DNA from: Methylobacterium sp. J-088 | Lineage (GTDB): Bacteria > Pseudomonadota > Alphaproteobacteria > Rhizobiales > Beijerinckiaceae | Length of the DNA: 64,000 nucleotides | Direction of reading: 5' to 3' | Assembly (NCBI RefSeq): GCF_022829295.1 | Contig: NZ_JAKSYH010000171.1 | Coordinates: 1-64,000, forward strand | In this document: one piece after another, positions 48,620 to 57,775 of the stretch | Numbering within the stretch: the stretch's first letter is position 1 | Layout of the letters: each line of letters starts with the position of its first letter | Notes under the pieces: generated by a model | What the model saw: the letters and a program-made list of their open reading frames with translations, nothing else | What the model was told of the DNA's origin: nothing | Databases searched by the model: none | Program-made: the position numbers and the translations under genes

Positions 48620-48976
48620 ATGTCCGACAAGACCTTCAACCCCAAGCTCACCGTCTTCATGCTGGTGAAGACCTCCCCCGAATGGCTCGCTTTGCCGATC
48701 GACGACCGCTTCGCGCGGTTGAGCGAGACCTTTGAGCCGATCCTGCGGCGGCATGCCGACACGGTGCGGCTCCGCTTCTACGACGCCGAGTTCTACACCG
48801 CCCGCCTGACCGATCTCTGGGTCTGGGATACCACCGACCATCACGCCTACGAACGCGTCGTCGAGGCCCTGCGCGAGACGGCGTTCTGGGACCGGTGGTT
48901 CGCGATCGTCGAGATCATCCCGGCGGTGAAGAACGCCTACGCGACGAATTACGGTGAGGCCCCGCTGGCGGCATGA
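48620..48976 (+). CDS. Darcynin family protein
   Basis: A 118-residue protein matching the darcynin pattern: NPKLTVFMLVKTSPEWLALP, then ERFARLSETFEPIL-like sequence and VRLRFYDAEFYTARLTDLW, the aromatic WDTTDHHAYERVVEALRET and the ending FAIVEIIPAVKNAYATNYGE. Function is unknown; the fold is probably a ferredoxin-like dimeric barrel. TGGAG lies before ATG 48620. It is divergent from a TetR regulator, so it is probably induced by that regulator's ligand. The next gene, DUF1330, is also a likely dimeric-barrel protein and is convergent. Confidence 0.82.
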   Translation: MSDKTFNPKLTVFMLVKTSPEWLALPIDDRFARLSETFEPILRRHADTVRLRFYDAEFYTARLTDLWVWDTTDHHAYERVVEALRETAFWDRWFAIVEIIPAVKNAYATNYGEAPLAA

Positions 48977-48996
48977 CCGGTGGACGAGGGGGCGGC

Positions 48997-49287
48997 TCAG
49001 TCCACCCCCTCGACCAGCACCACCTCGCCGATTCCCGCCGGCCGGCGCTTCTCGATGGCGGCCTGATATTCCGGCGAGAAATAGTAGGCGCGCGCCGCCT
49101 CGTAGGATTCGAATTGCAGCACGACGTTGCGTGGCCGGGCCTCGCCCTCCAGCGCCTCGCTGCGGCCGCCGCGGACCAGCGGCGTGCAGCCGTACTTGCG
49201 CATGGCCTCGGAGGCTAGGGCGGCGTACTCCTTGTAGGCGTCCGGATCGGTGACCGTCATCCGGACGATGATGTAGCCCTTGGGCAT
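48997..49287 (-). CDS. DUF1330 domain protein
   Basis: A 96-residue dimeric alpha-beta barrel protein. The pattern is complete: KGYIIVRMTVTDPDAYKEYA, TPLVRGGRSEALEGEARPRN, VLQFESYEAARAYYFSPEYQ and RRPAGIGEVVLVEGVD. GGGAGG is 9 bases before ATG 49287. The function of the family is unknown. It converges on the darcynin gene with 20 bases between stops and lies downstream of the DUF3108 gene. Confidence 0.88.
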   Translation of the reverse strand: MPKGYIIVRMTVTDPDAYKEYAALASEAMRKYGCTPLVRGGRSEALEGEARPRNVVLQFESYEAARAYYFSPEYQAAIEKRRPAGIGEVVLVEGVD

Positions 49288-49362
49288 TCGCTGGCCTCCC
49301 TGACGCGGCTGTTGCGCCAAGGGGACGTGCCGGGAAACCGGCCTTCCGTCAAAGCCCGCGCG

Positions 49363-50304
49363 CTACTCCCCCTGCAGGCTCGCCTGCGCGACGCTGGCGC
49401 CAGCGGCCTCTGCCGTGCCGGTGGTGCCCGCCGTGCCGCCCTGGGTCCAGCGGGTCGCCTCGATGATGTTGGTGCCGATCGTGGTGAGCACCGAGATGCG
49501 CAGCGGGATCAGCGCCCGCGTCCCCTCGACGGGGGCGAGCCAGACCGACATCTCGCGGTTCTCCTCCATGAACTTCACCCCCGGCCGGTCCGGCCGGTGG
49601 CCGGCCACCGCCTGGTAGCGGGCGGTGCACACGAGGACTTGGCCCACGTAGCCGGTTTTCTGAACCGGGCGGGTCTCGGCGTAGCTGAGCACCACGTTGA
49701 AGCGGGTGGCACCGTCGAAGACCGGCAGGGTCCGGTTGCAGTTCTCAGGGTCGAGCGGCTCGCCGCGGCCCTGGACCGGCATCAACAGGGCACTCACCGG
49801 ATCGAGGATGCCGCGCGTGTGGGCCGGGGTCACCGGCACGCGGTCCTGCATGTCGATGAGTGGCGGCGTGATCTCGGCCTGCACGACGTTCCCGTGGGCC
49901 AGCGCCATGCGCACCGCGATGCCGGAACTGGCCGTGTGGGTCGCAATCGAGAAGGCGCCTGGTTGCGGCGCCGCCGCGAACGTTCCCGAGGCCCGGGCCG
50001 AACCCTTGCCGCCGGTGATCGCGCCGACGAGGCCGGTGAGCACCGCCGACACGTCCATGACGTAGCGATCACGCTCGAAGGTGCCGGCGAGACGCGCGGT
50101 GCCGATCGGCAGGCCAGCGAGGTTGATGCTGTAATCGACCGCCAGAGTGGCGGCCGGCGCCGCCGCCCGCTTCGACCGGCCGGCGCGTGCGGAGACGTCA
50201 GCGGGCGCGATGAGCGCCGCGACCGCGAGGGCGCCGACGACCAGCCGTCCCGCGGCGTGCTTCGTCGGCGACTTGATCGTCCGATGGTCAGGCGTGGCGC
50301 TCAT
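49363..50304 (-). CDS. DUF3108 domain exported protein
   Basis: A 313-residue protein. The N-terminal segment ([20 protein letters not shown]) is a signal peptide or anchor beginning about residue 15. The DUF3108 pattern follows: [20 protein letters not shown], the central [20 protein letters not shown] and [40 protein letters not shown] and [20 protein letters not shown] segments complete the fold. It probably sits in the periplasm; no activity is known. ATG 50304 was preferred over an upstream start because it keeps the signal peptide near the N-terminus. The last 25 residues are Gly/Thr/Ala-rich. Confidence 0.83.
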   Translation of the reverse strand: MSATPDHRTIKSPTKHAAGRLVVGALAVAALIAPADVSARAGRSKRAAAPAATLAVDYSINLAGLPIGTARLAGTFERDRYVMDVSAVLTGLVGAITGGKGSARASGTFAAAPQPGAFSIATHTASSGIAVRMALAHGNVVQAEITPPLIDMQDRVPVTPAHTRGILDPVSALLMPVQGRGEPLDPENCNRTLPVFDGATRFNVVLSYAETRPVQKTGYVGQVLVCTARYQAVAGHRPDRPGVKFMEENREMSVWLAPVEGTRALIPLRISVLTTIGTNIIEATRWTQGGTAGTTGTAEAAGASVAQASLQGE

Positions 50305-50503
50305 GATCCGGATCGCATCCCAGGACGGGCGGCCGAGGACTTGGGATCCCGCGTCTGCCCTCTCGAACACACCCGCCCGGCGGCATCCTCGCGACGCCCG
50401 AAGCCGGGTGAGGCGCCTTCCTGCGGGTGGAAGAAGGCTATATCCCGGCATCGTGGTTAACAGACCGTTGGACCGCGCGGGCCGCCGGCCGCCTGACCGG
50501 ACC

Positions 50504-50533
50504 TTGACGCGACGCCCCTGCGTCGCCTATAGG
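50504..50533 (+). promoter_or_regulatory. Putative rpmB promoter
   Basis: TTGACG (50504-50509) and TATAGG (50528-50533), with an 18-base spacer, match the housekeeping promoter pattern 124 bases upstream of rpmB. The 352-base gap between the DUF3108 start and rpmB (50305-50656) holds no other recognised feature. Confidence 0.6.
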
Positions 50534-50656
50534 CTCGCGCCTTCAACAGGACTCCGCCGGACCTGGAAATCGCAACGGGCACCGCCCGCTGCGGCAAAGA
50601 TCGCGCTGGCCGTGATCGGGTCTTTCGAGCGGAACGAGACGGGATCGTTATTTATC

Positions 50657-50959
50657 ATGGCGCGCCGCTGCGAACTCACCGGCAAGGCCGTTCAGGTCGG
50701 CCACCTCGTGAGCCACTCGAACCACAAGACCAAGTGCCGGTTCCTGCCGAACCTGTGCAACGTCACCCTCCAGTCCGACGCGCTCGGCAAGCGGGTGCGC
50801 CTGCGCGTCACCGCGCACGCCCTGCGCTCGGTGGAGCATCGCGGCGGGCTCGACGCCTTCCTGATCAAGGCCGGCGAGGGCGACCTGTCGCAGACCGCCC
50901 GCCTCCTGAAGCGCGAGATCCACAAGAAGCTCGCCGAGACCCCGGCCGTCGCGGCCTGA
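50657..50959 (+). CDS. rpmB: 50S ribosomal protein L28
   Basis: Structural protein of the large ribosomal subunit, 100 residues. The pattern is unambiguous: [40 protein letters not shown] and [20 protein letters not shown]. The alphaproteobacterial extension ends [18 protein letters not shown] 50657 was chosen as the first Met of the conserved start. It is monocistronic; the following gene is a broken marR in the opposite sense. Confidence 0.98.
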   Translation: MARRCELTGKAVQVGHLVSHSNHKTKCRFLPNLCNVTLQSDALGKRVRLRVTAHALRSVEHRGGLDAFLIKAGEGDLSQTARLLKREIHKKLAETPAVAA

Positions 50960-51065
50960 CGTCCCGGGCGCCACGCCTTTCGCTATCGGATGATGAACCA
51001 ACCACCGCCGCGGCCCGCGAGGCCGTGGCGGTGTTCGCTTGCGCGTTTGACCAGATGGGTCGCCG

Positions 51066-51459
51066 CTATGCGGGGGCGGCCTGCGCGATGCGCACCAGCC
51101 ATTGTCGGATGATGGCCTGCTCGGCCGATCCGAGTTCGCGCAGCATGTCCGCCTCTAGCGCGTAGACGCGCCCCTTGGCGGCTTCGAGGAGCGATTGCCC
51201 CGCCCTCCGAGAGCGCGTTCGTCTGGATGCGGCCGTGGACCTGGTGCGGTTGCCGCGCGATCAGATCGGCATTCAGCAGATTCGCCACGATTACGCTCAT
51301 CGTCTGCGGCGTCAGCAGCGCGAGGCGGGCCAGATCGGCGTTGCTGTGTCCAGGATCGGCCGCGAGCATGGTCAGCACGGAGAATTGCGGGAGCGTCAGG
51401 CCGAGATCGGCCAGCGCGCGCTCGACGCGGTTGCGGTGGGCCTGCGCGGCCCACCCGAA
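51066..51459 (-). pseudogene. MarR family regulator, truncated and frameshifted
   Basis: The minus strand encodes a MarR core: LADLGLTLPQFSVLTMLAAD, ARLALLTPQTMSVIVANLLN and QVHGRIQTNALSEGG. One extra base in the C-run 51198-51201 then shifts the frame; in the next frame the match resumes as QSLLEAAKGRVYALEADMLR and ends RQWLVRIAQAAPA with TAG. The start is also missing: an in-frame TGA lies only 13 codons before the LADLG segment, so about 20 residues of the usual N-terminus are absent. Both defects point to a decayed gene. It lies in front of cobT's stop. Confidence 0.8.
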
Positions 51460-51484
51460 TCAGCTCCAGGTCCGCAGCAGGATC

Positions 51485-53392
51485 TCAGCGCCGGCCGCCG
51501 GCCGCCCGCAGCATCCGGCTCGTTGGCACCGACTCGCCGTTCTCCTCGAACAGCTCGGCGAGTTTTTCCGTCATCGCACCGCCCAGCTCCTCGGCGTCGA
51601 TGATCGTCACGGCGCGGCGGTAATAGCGCGTCACGTCGTGGCCGATGCCGATGGCCAGCAGCTCAACCGGCGAGCGCGTCTCGATCTCTTCGATCATCCA
51701 GCGCAGGTGCCGCTCCAGATAATTGCCGGCGTTGACCGACAGGGTCGAATCGTCCACCGGCGCACCGTCGGAGATCACCATCAGGATCTTGCGCTGCTCC
51801 GGCCGGCCGAGCAGGCGCTTGTGCGCCCAGTCGAGCGCCTCGCCGTCGATATTCTCCTTGAGCAGCCCCTCGCGCATCATCAGGCCGAGGTTTTTTCGCG
51901 CGCGCCGCCAGGGTGCGTCGGCCGACTTGTAGACGATGTGGCGCAGGTCGTTCAGCCGGCCGGGATTCGGCGGCTTGCCGGCGGCGAGCCACGCCTCGCG
52001 GGTCTGACCGCCTTTCCAGGCCCGGGTGGTGAAGCCCAGGATCTCCACCTTCACGCCGCAGCGCTCCAGCGTCCGCGCCAGGATGTCGGCGCAGGTCGCC
52101 GCCACGGTGATCGGCCGGCCACGCATCGAGCCCGAATTGTCCAAGAGCAGCGTGACGACCGTATCGCGGAAGTTGGTGTCCTTCTCCTGCTTGAAGGAGA
52201 GCGGCTGGTAGGGGTCGATGACCACGCGCACCAGCCGCGCCGGATCGAGCTGACCCTCCTCCAGATCGAAGTCCCAGGCGCGGTTCTGCTGGGCGAGCAG
52301 CCGCCGCTGCAGCCGGTTGGCGAGGCGCCCGACCACGCCCTGGAGGTGCGAGAGCTGCTTGTCGAGGTAGGAGCGCAGGCGCGACAGCTCGTCCGCGTCG
52401 CACAATTCCTCGGCGTGGATGACCTCGTCGAACCGGGCGTTGAACACCCGGTATTCCGGCCCGCGCGCCTCGTTGCTCGGCCGCTGCGGCGGGCGCGAGG
52501 CTTCGGACGCCTCCTCGGCCTCCGCGTCCTCGGCCTCGTCCGGCAATTCGCCCGAGGGCGCGTCCTCGGATTCCTGGGCGCCGTCCTCGATCTCGTCGGA
52601 GGCCTCCTCGGAGGTCTCGATCTCGGCGCGCTCGCCCTGGCTCTTCTCCTCCGAATCGCCCTCGCTCGGGTTCTGCTCGTCGTCCTGGCTGTCGTTCTCG
52701 TCGTCGTTCTCGTCGTCCTCGGCGTCGAACGGCGTCTCGTCCGACATGTCGAGCGAACTCAGGAGCTCGCGCACCGAGCGCGCGAACTTGCGCTGGTCCT
52801 CGATCGAGCCGAGCAATCCGTCGAGGTTGGGGCCGGCCTTGGCCTCGATATGTCCGCGCCACAGCGCGACGATCTTGGCTGCGGCCTTGGGTGGCTGCTG
52901 GCCGGTGAGGCGCTCGCGCACCATCAGGGCGACGGCATCCTCCATCGGGGCGTCGGCCCGGTCGGTGATGTTTTCGTACTTGCCACCGCGGTGGTAGCGA
53001 TCCTCCAGCATCGCCGTGATGTTGCTGGCGACCCCCACCATCCGCCGCGCGCCGATCGCCTCGACCCGGGCCTGCTCGACCGCATCGTAGACCGCCCGCG
53101 CGGCCGCGTTCTCCGGGGCGAACCGGCGGTGCAGGGTGATGTCGTGGCAGCCGAGCCGCAGCGCCATGGCGTCGGCATTGCCGCGCAGCACTGCGACATC
53201 CTGCGCCGAGAGTTTTCGCGGGGGCTCGGGCAGGCGCGCCTTGTCGCCGGTGAGTGCCGGCCGGTCGGTGGCGTAGGTGACCTCGACCTCGGAGCGCCGG
53301 GCGATGGCGCGCAGGCACCCCGCCACCGAGCGCTTCAAGGGCTCCGCCACGGGTTCGCGGCGCTCGCCGGGCTTGCGGTTGGAGATGGACAT
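51485..53392 (-). CDS. cobT: Cobaltochelatase subunit CobT
   Basis: Part of the CobNST complex that inserts cobalt in aerobic cobalamin synthesis. The N-terminal domain spans residues 1-200 (including [20 protein letters not shown] and [20 protein letters not shown]). A very acidic linker follows (about 215-310). The C-terminal von Willebrand A domain has the MIDAS motif [14 protein letters not shown] near residue 417 and [16 protein letters not shown]. The 635-residue length is normal. It follows a DUF29 gene by 6 bases and cobS lies beyond. CobN is not in this window. Confidence 0.96.
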   Translation of the reverse strand: MSISNRKPGERREPVAEPLKRSVAGCLRAIARRSEVEVTYATDRPALTGDKARLPEPPRKLSAQDVAVLRGNADAMALRLGCHDITLHRRFAPENAAARAVYDAVEQARVEAIGARRMVGVASNITAMLEDRYHRGGKYENITDRADAPMEDAVALMVRERLTGQQPPKAAAKIVALWRGHIEAKAGPNLDGLLGSIEDQRKFARSVRELLSSLDMSDETPFDAEDDENDDENDSQDDEQNPSEGDSEEKSQGERAEIETSEEASDEIEDGAQESEDAPSGELPDEAEDAEAEEASEASRPPQRPSNEARGPEYRVFNARFDEVIHAEELCDADELSRLRSYLDKQLSHLQGVVGRLANRLQRRLLAQQNRAWDFDLEEGQLDPARLVRVVIDPYQPLSFKQEKDTNFRDTVVTLLLDNSGSMRGRPITVAATCADILARTLERCGVKVEILGFTTRAWKGGQTREAWLAAGKPPNPGRLNDLRHIVYKSADAPWRRARKNLGLMMREGLLKENIDGEALDWAHKRLLGRPEQRKILMVISDGAPVDDSTLSVNAGNYLERHLRWMIEEIETRSPVELLAIGIGHDVTRYYRRAVTIIDAEELGGAMTEKLAELFEENGESVPTSRMLRAAGGRR

Positions 53393-53398
53393 GCGGGG

Positions 53399-53908
53399 CT
53401 ACGTCTTCACCGAATCGAAGTCGAAGGGGCGCTCAAGCAGATCGTCCCAGGTATAGGGACATTCCGGTGGAAACTCGCTCGGCAGGAGGTGACACTCGTC
53501 CGCCGCCCAGTTGCGGGAGATCGGATAGATCTCGTCCCGCATCGCATCGCGATGCGATTTCAGGCCCGGATTCTTCCGGAGAATCTTCGCGTATCGCAGG
53601 CGTTGCTCGCGGATCGAGTAGATCCAGCTCGGCGTACGCTTCTCGGGCTGCTGATCCCACTTGAGCATGTGAATAATGAGAACGCGAAGCGCGCTTTCCA
53701 GCTGACTGTATTGCGCGCTGCCCACGTCGCTCAGCTCCTCGGCGATATTGTCGAGGTCGAGCGCGTCCACCCGGCCGGCGCGGAGCAGCGCCACCTGCTC
53801 CTGCACCCAGGTATAAAGGTCGTCCCCGTAGCGCGTGCGAGCGGACGAGGACGCAGTTGGCACGTCCATCACATCGATCTCGGCCGGGCGCGCCACGGGC
53901 TCCTCCAT
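53399..53908 (-). CDS. DUF29 family protein
   Basis: A 169-residue protein with the DUF29 pattern: YGDDLYTWVQEQVALLRAGR, the central NIAEELSDVG, LESALRVLIIHMLKWDQQPE and LRYAKILRKNPGLKSHRD. The C-terminus continues RNWAADECHLLPSEFPPECP. DUF29 proteins are small helical proteins of unknown role, often in mobile or variable regions. It is tucked between cobS and cobT with gaps of 4 and 6 bases, and its DNA is visibly less GC-rich. That suggests insertion into a conserved operon without breaking transcription. Confidence 0.85.
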   Translation of the reverse strand: MEEPVARPAEIDVMDVPTASSSARTRYGDDLYTWVQEQVALLRAGRVDALDLDNIAEELSDVGSAQYSQLESALRVLIIHMLKWDQQPEKRTPSWIYSIREQRLRYAKILRKNPGLKSHRDAMRDEIYPISRNWAADECHLLPSEFPPECPYTWDDLLERPFDFDSVKT

Positions 53909-53912
53909 GCGG

Positions 53913-54896
53913 TCAGCTCAGCGCGACGTTCACCGCGCTCTCGGGCAGCTCCTTGCCGAAGGCGCGCTGGTAGAATTCGGCCACCAGCGTCCGCTCCAAC
54001 TCGTCGCACTTGTTCAGGAACGTCACCCGGAACGCGAAACCGACATCCTGGAAGATGTCGGCGTTCTCGGCCCAGGTGATCACGGTGCGTGGGCTCATGA
54101 CGGTGGAGAGGTCGCCGTTCATGAAGGCGTTGCGGGTGAGATCGGCCACCCGCACCATCCGGTTGACGATGTCGCGGCCCTGGTCACCCCGGTAATGGAC
54201 CGCCTTCGACAGCACGATGTCGACCTCGCGGTCGTGCGGCAGGTAGTTCAGCGTGGTGACGATCGACCAGCGGTCCATCTGACCCTGGTTGATCTGCTGG
54301 GTGCCGTGATAGAGGCCCGACGTGTCGCCCAGCCCCACCGTGTTGGCGGTGGCGAACAGCCGGAAGGCCGGGTGCGGGCGGATCACGCGCTTCTGATCGA
54401 GCAGCGTCAGCCGGCCCGAGAGCTCCAGCACGCGCTGGATCACGAACATCACGTCCGGTCGGCCGGCATCGTACTCGTCGAACACGAGCGCGACGTTATT
54501 CTGCAGCGCCCAGGGCAGGATGCCATCCTGGAAGGCGGTGACCTGCTTGCCGTCCTGAAGGACGATCGCGTCCTTGCCGACGAGGTCGATGCGCGAGACG
54601 TGGCTGTCCAGATTGATGCGGATGCACGGCCAGTTCAGCCGGGCCGCCACCTGCTCGATATGGGTCGACTTGCCGGTGCCGTGATAACCGGTGACCATCA
54701 CGCGGCGGTTGCGCGCGAAGCCGGCCAGGATCGCCAGCGTCGTTTCCCGGTCGAAGATGTAATCGGGATCGAGATCGGGCACGTGCTCCTCGGACTCGGC
54801 ATAGGCCGGGACCTTCAGGTCGAGGTCGATGCCGAAGACCTCGCGGACGGAGACGGTGCGGTCGGGGAGCCGGGCGGGCGTATCGTCAGAGCGCAT
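53913..54896 (-). CDS. cobS: Cobaltochelatase subunit CobS
   Basis: AAA+ ATPase partner of CobT, 327 residues. The N-terminus has [18 protein letters not shown] and [18 protein letters not shown]. The Walker A is [17 protein letters not shown] near residue 70 and the Walker [17 protein letters not shown]. Sensor and arginine-finger regions include [20 protein letters not shown] and [16 protein letters not shown]. The C-terminal part has [23 protein letters not shown] 54896 was selected over an upstream start. It forms an operon with the DUF29 gene and cobT. Confidence 0.95.
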   Translation of the reverse strand: MRSDDTPARLPDRTVSVREVFGIDLDLKVPAYAESEEHVPDLDPDYIFDRETTLAILAGFARNRRVMVTGYHGTGKSTHIEQVAARLNWPCIRINLDSHVSRIDLVGKDAIVLQDGKQVTAFQDGILPWALQNNVALVFDEYDAGRPDVMFVIQRVLELSGRLTLLDQKRVIRPHPAFRLFATANTVGLGDTSGLYHGTQQINQGQMDRWSIVTTLNYLPHDREVDIVLSKAVHYRGDQGRDIVNRMVRVADLTRNAFMNGDLSTVMSPRTVITWAENADIFQDVGFAFRVTFLNKCDELERTLVAEFYQRAFGKELPESAVNVALS

Positions 54897-55103
54897 TCGG
54901 AACCTCGTGAGGCGCGGGCGCTCCACTCCCAACAGTGAAGCATCCGCGCGGAAGAACGTCGAGCCGGGCCTCCGCGGCGGGGCGGAGCCATCCTTAGACG
55001 GCGGCGCGTTCAGGCGCCACCGACCGGCATGGATCCCATATAGGGCCGCGTCGCGCGGTTTGCCCTATCCGAGATGCGAACCGGCCTGCATCGTTCGTGC
55101 CGG

Positions 55104-55730
55104 TCAGCAGAGCCCAGCCGCGCGCAGCACGTCGTGAGCTCGGATGATGTCGCGCAGCCGGTCTTCGAACGAGCGGTCGCCGCCGTTGGCGTCGGGGTGG
55201 AACTGCTTCACCAGCACCTTGTACTGCGCCTTGATGGCGGGCGTGTCGGCGGTCTCGTCGAGCCCCATCACGTCGAGGGCGCGGCGCACGGTGGCGGAGT
55301 GGCGCGGCTTCTGCGGCTCCTCGGGCTGGCGGGCACGGCGACGCGCGTCGCCTACGCCCTCGCCGCGCAGGATGCCGAGCGGATCGACATAGGCCCAGTC
55401 CCGGACCGGCTCGTCGGCCGGCTTGGCCTCGCCGGTCCGGTTCACGCCCATGGCCCAAGTGGGGCGATGGCCGATGATCGCGTCCTTCTGGTAGGCCTGC
55501 ACGGCAGCGTCGTTCATGCCGTCGAAATAGTTGTAGCTCGCGTTGTAGGCGCGGACATGGTCCATGCAAAAGCGCCAGTACTGGCCCTCAGCCTTCCGGC
55601 CCTTGGGCGCCCGGTACAGGCCCGGCCGCGTGCAGCCCGGACTCTCGCAGAGGCCATCGGTCGCGGCCTTCGGCTCGTCGCAGGACGGCTTGATCCGGAT
55701 GCTGTCGAACAGGCGCGAGTTGAGATCCAT
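55104..55730 (-). CDS. J-domain (DnaJ-like) protein
   Basis: A 208-residue co-chaperone-like protein. The N-terminal half has a Cys/aromatic-rich segment (CESPGCTRPGLYRAPKGRK, then YWRFCMDHVRAYNASYNYFD) that may bind metal or structure the fold. The C-terminal J domain includes ALDVMGLDETADTPAIKAQY and the HPD motif in VKQFHPDANGGDRSFEDRL. The gene lies upstream of cobS on the same strand and divergent from bolA, a conserved alphaproteobacterial arrangement. A role linked to CobS or BolA is inferred from position only. Confidence 0.9.
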   Translation of the reverse strand: MDLNSRLFDSIRIKPSCDEPKAATDGLCESPGCTRPGLYRAPKGRKAEGQYWRFCMDHVRAYNASYNYFDGMNDAAVQAYQKDAIIGHRPTWAMGVNRTGEAKPADEPVRDWAYVDPLGILRGEGVGDARRRARQPEEPQKPRHSATVRRALDVMGLDETADTPAIKAQYKVLVKQFHPDANGGDRSFEDRLRDIIRAHDVLRAAGLC

Positions 55731-55839
55731 GACGGGCCGATTATGAGGGGGCAGACTGAAGACACAAGGGCACTGGGCCTGATGACGCATGCGCGGGATC
55801 GGGCTTGACGGGGTCCCACGAACACGACGCGAGGACAGA

Positions 55840-56136
55840 ATGGCGGACGGCACGGGCGCGGGTGGCACCCTGCGGGACTGGATGGAGGCGCGGCTGCGGG
55901 AGCAACTCGCGCCCGAGCGTCTCGACGTAATCGATGAATCGCACATGCATGCGGGCCATGCCGGGGCACGGCCGGGGGGCGAGACGCACTATCGGCTCGA
56001 CATCGTCGCCTCCGCGTTCGCGGGCAAGAGCCGCGTCGAGCGGCACCGGGTGGTGAACGCGCTGATGGAGGAGGCGTTCACGCGTGGCCTCCACGCCCTC
56101 GCCCTGCGGGCGCGTACGCCCGAAGAGGCGGCCTGA
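55840..56136 (+). CDS. bolA: BolA family protein
   Basis: A 98-residue BolA protein, a partner of monothiol glutaredoxins in Fe-S handling and regulation. The pattern is RLREQLAPERLDVIDESHMH, AGHAGARPGGETHYRLDIVA, AFAGKSRVERHRVVNALMEE and GLHALALRARTPEEA. His in ESHMHAGH and in RVERHR are the usual ligand positions. ATG 55840 was chosen. It is divergent from the J-domain gene with 109 bases between starts, where promoters for both should lie. Confidence 0.95.
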   Translation: MADGTGAGGTLRDWMEARLREQLAPERLDVIDESHMHAGHAGARPGGETHYRLDIVASAFAGKSRVERHRVVNALMEEAFTRGLHALALRARTPEEAA

Positions 56137-56301
56137 ACCCGGGGGCGCCGACACCGTTGTGGATGGCCATCCGGGGCTCACGAAAGACGATATGGCGATC
56201 CTGGGCCTCGTTCGCAGCCCCGCGTGCAGCCCCGCATGCACCGGCGCGCGCGCCGATCTCGCGCCGCGCCGCGCAGGGGACGATCATGTCTGGAGGTCGC
56301 C

Positions 56302-56733
56302 ATGTCCCTGCAGGTGACCCCGCGCATCGCCATCGCGGACGATGAGATCGAGATGTCGTTCCTGCGCGCCTCGGGGGCGGGCGGCCAGAACGTCAACAAG
56401 GTCGAGACGGCCGTGCAACTCCGCTGGCCGGTCCTCGCCTCGCCCTCCATCGACGACCGCGTGAAGGCGAACCTCGTGCGGCTCTCCGGGCGGCGGATGA
56501 CCAAGGACGGCGTCCTCGTGCTCACCGGGCAGCGGCACCGGACGCAGGAGCGCAACCGGGCGGAGATCCTGCAGCGCCTCGTCGACCTCGTGGCGGAGGC
56601 CGCCAAGCCGCCGCCGCCGATCCGCCGCCCGACGAAGCCCACAAAGGGCTCCAAGGAGCGGCGCATCGGGGCGAAGAAGAACCGCGCCACGATCAAGCAG
56701 GGGCGGGGCAACGTCCGGGATTCCGAGGGCTGA
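56302..56733 (+). CDS. arfB: Alternative ribosome-rescue factor ArfB (peptidyl-tRNA hydrolase)
   Basis: Rescues stalled ribosomes by hydrolysing peptidyl-tRNA. The catalytic GGQ is in RASGAGGQNVNKVETAVQLR. The class I release factor-like domain continues to TKDGVLVLTGQRHRTQERNR. The C-terminal basic tail (RPTKPTKGSKERRIGAKKNR) enters the mRNA channel. At 143 residues it is normal. TGGAGG sits 9 bases before ATG 56302. It stands between bolA and the merR gene. Confidence 0.94.
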   Translation: MSLQVTPRIAIADDEIEMSFLRASGAGGQNVNKVETAVQLRWPVLASPSIDDRVKANLVRLSGRRMTKDGVLVLTGQRHRTQERNRAEILQRLVDLVAEAAKPPPPIRRPTKPTKGSKERRIGAKKNRATIKQGRGNVRDSEG

Positions 56734-56785
56734 CGAAGCCTTCGGGCGTTGTCACGGCCCTGCTCAGCCCCTGCGGATGGCGCTA

Positions 56786-56816
56786 TTGACCTGGAGTGCG
56801 CTCCAGGACGTACACC
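56786..56816 (+). promoter_or_regulatory. MerR-type promoter with 19-bp spacer and palindromic operator
   Basis: TTGACC (56786-56791) and a weak -10 TACACC (56811-56816) are separated by 19 bases. An 18-base palindrome, two 7-base arms around TGCG (56790-56807), fills the spacer. This is the known architecture of MerR-controlled promoters, where the regulator twists the over-long spacer. It lies 26 bases upstream of the merR-like gene itself. Confidence 0.7.
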
Positions 56817-56841
56817 GCCTCGGCGCAGCGATTCTTGCCCG

Positions 56842-57213
56842 ATGAAGATCAGCGACTTTTCCATCCGCAGCGGCCTCAGCATCGATACCCTCCGCTATTA
56901 CGAGCGGATCGGATTGCTGCCGCGCACCGCCCGCGACGGCGGCGGACGGCGCAGCTACGGGGCGGATGACCTCGCCTGGGCGCGCTTCCTGGGCAAGCTC
57001 CAGGCCATGGACATGCCGATTCGCGAGCGGCTCGCCTACAGCCGCCTGCGATCGGAGGGGGACGCCACCCTCGGTGCGCGGCGCGCCATGCTGGAGGCGC
57101 ACCGGGCGGCGCTCGTCGCCCGCCAGGACGAGCTTCACGGGCTGATCGCGGCGCTCGACGGGAAGATTACACACTACCGCGACCGCGCAACCCAGAGTGG
57201 AGACAGCCAATGA
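56842..57213 (+). CDS. MerR family transcriptional regulator
   Basis: A 123-residue regulator. The HTH and wing match MerR: ISDFSIRSGLSIDTLRYYER, IGLLPRTARDGGGRRSYGAD and DLAWARFLGKLQAMDMPIRE. The dimerisation helix spans about residues 75-120 (HRAALVARQDELHGLIAALD). There is no Cys, so metal sensing through thiols is excluded; it may sense an organic or redox compound. Its stop overlaps the next ATG (ATGA), so it is coupled to the carboxymuconolactone decarboxylase-like gene, its probable target. The spacer palindrome upstream fits autoregulation. Confidence 0.88.
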   Translation: MKISDFSIRSGLSIDTLRYYERIGLLPRTARDGGGRRSYGADDLAWARFLGKLQAMDMPIRERLAYSRLRSEGDATLGARRAMLEAHRAALVARQDELHGLIAALDGKITHYRDRATQSGDSQ

Positions 57214-57662
57214 CGCTCAATCGACGCACCGTGATGGCCGGCGCGGCGGCGCTTCCGCTGGCCGAGGGATCGGGACCTGCTGACGGATCGGAAGCCCAGG
57301 ATCGCTACCGGCGCGGTCTGGACCAGCTCACGGCCATCAGCGGGCCGCAGGGCGCCGCGGTGATCGAGAGCCTCAACGACATCGCGCCCGATCTCGGCCG
57401 CTACATCGTCGAGTTCGCCTACGGCGACGTGTTCGCGCGTCCGGGCCTGGACCTGAAGACGCGGGAACTCGCTACGGTCGCGGCCCTGACCGCCATGGGC
57501 AATGCCGCGCCGCAGCTGAAGGTCCATATGCGGGCGGCGCTGCGGGTCGGGGCCTCGCGCCAGGAGATCGTCGAGACGGTGATGCAGATGATCCCCTATG
57601 CCGGCTTCCCGGCCGCGCTCAATGCAATCGGCATCGCGCGGGATGCCTTCGCCACCGAATGA
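57210..57662 (+). CDS. Carboxymuconolactone decarboxylase family protein
   Basis: A 150-residue protein of the CMD/AhpD superfamily. After an N-terminal segment with twin Arg (LNRRTVMAGAAALPLAEGSG) that may be a Tat signal, the helical CMD domain follows: YIVEFAYGDVFARPGLDLKT, RELATVAALTAMGNAAPQLK and HMRAALRVGASRQEIVETVM. The redox CxxC of AhpD is absent, so peroxidase activity is unlikely and a CMD or related lyase is more probable. It is the second gene of the merR operon. Confidence 0.87.
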   Translation: MTLNRRTVMAGAAALPLAEGSGPADGSEAQDRYRRGLDQLTAISGPQGAAVIESLNDIAPDLGRYIVEFAYGDVFARPGLDLKTRELATVAALTAMGNAAPQLKVHMRAALRVGASRQEIVETVMQMIPYAGFPAALNAIGIARDAFATE

Positions 57663-57775
57663 GCGATGGCGGTACCGGTCGAAGGGCGCTGACCCAACCC
57701 TTTTGAAGTGGTTGGGCGGGATGCAAGGAACACGATCCGTGGCTCTAACGTGTTGAAAAAGCATCGCGTTTCCCC

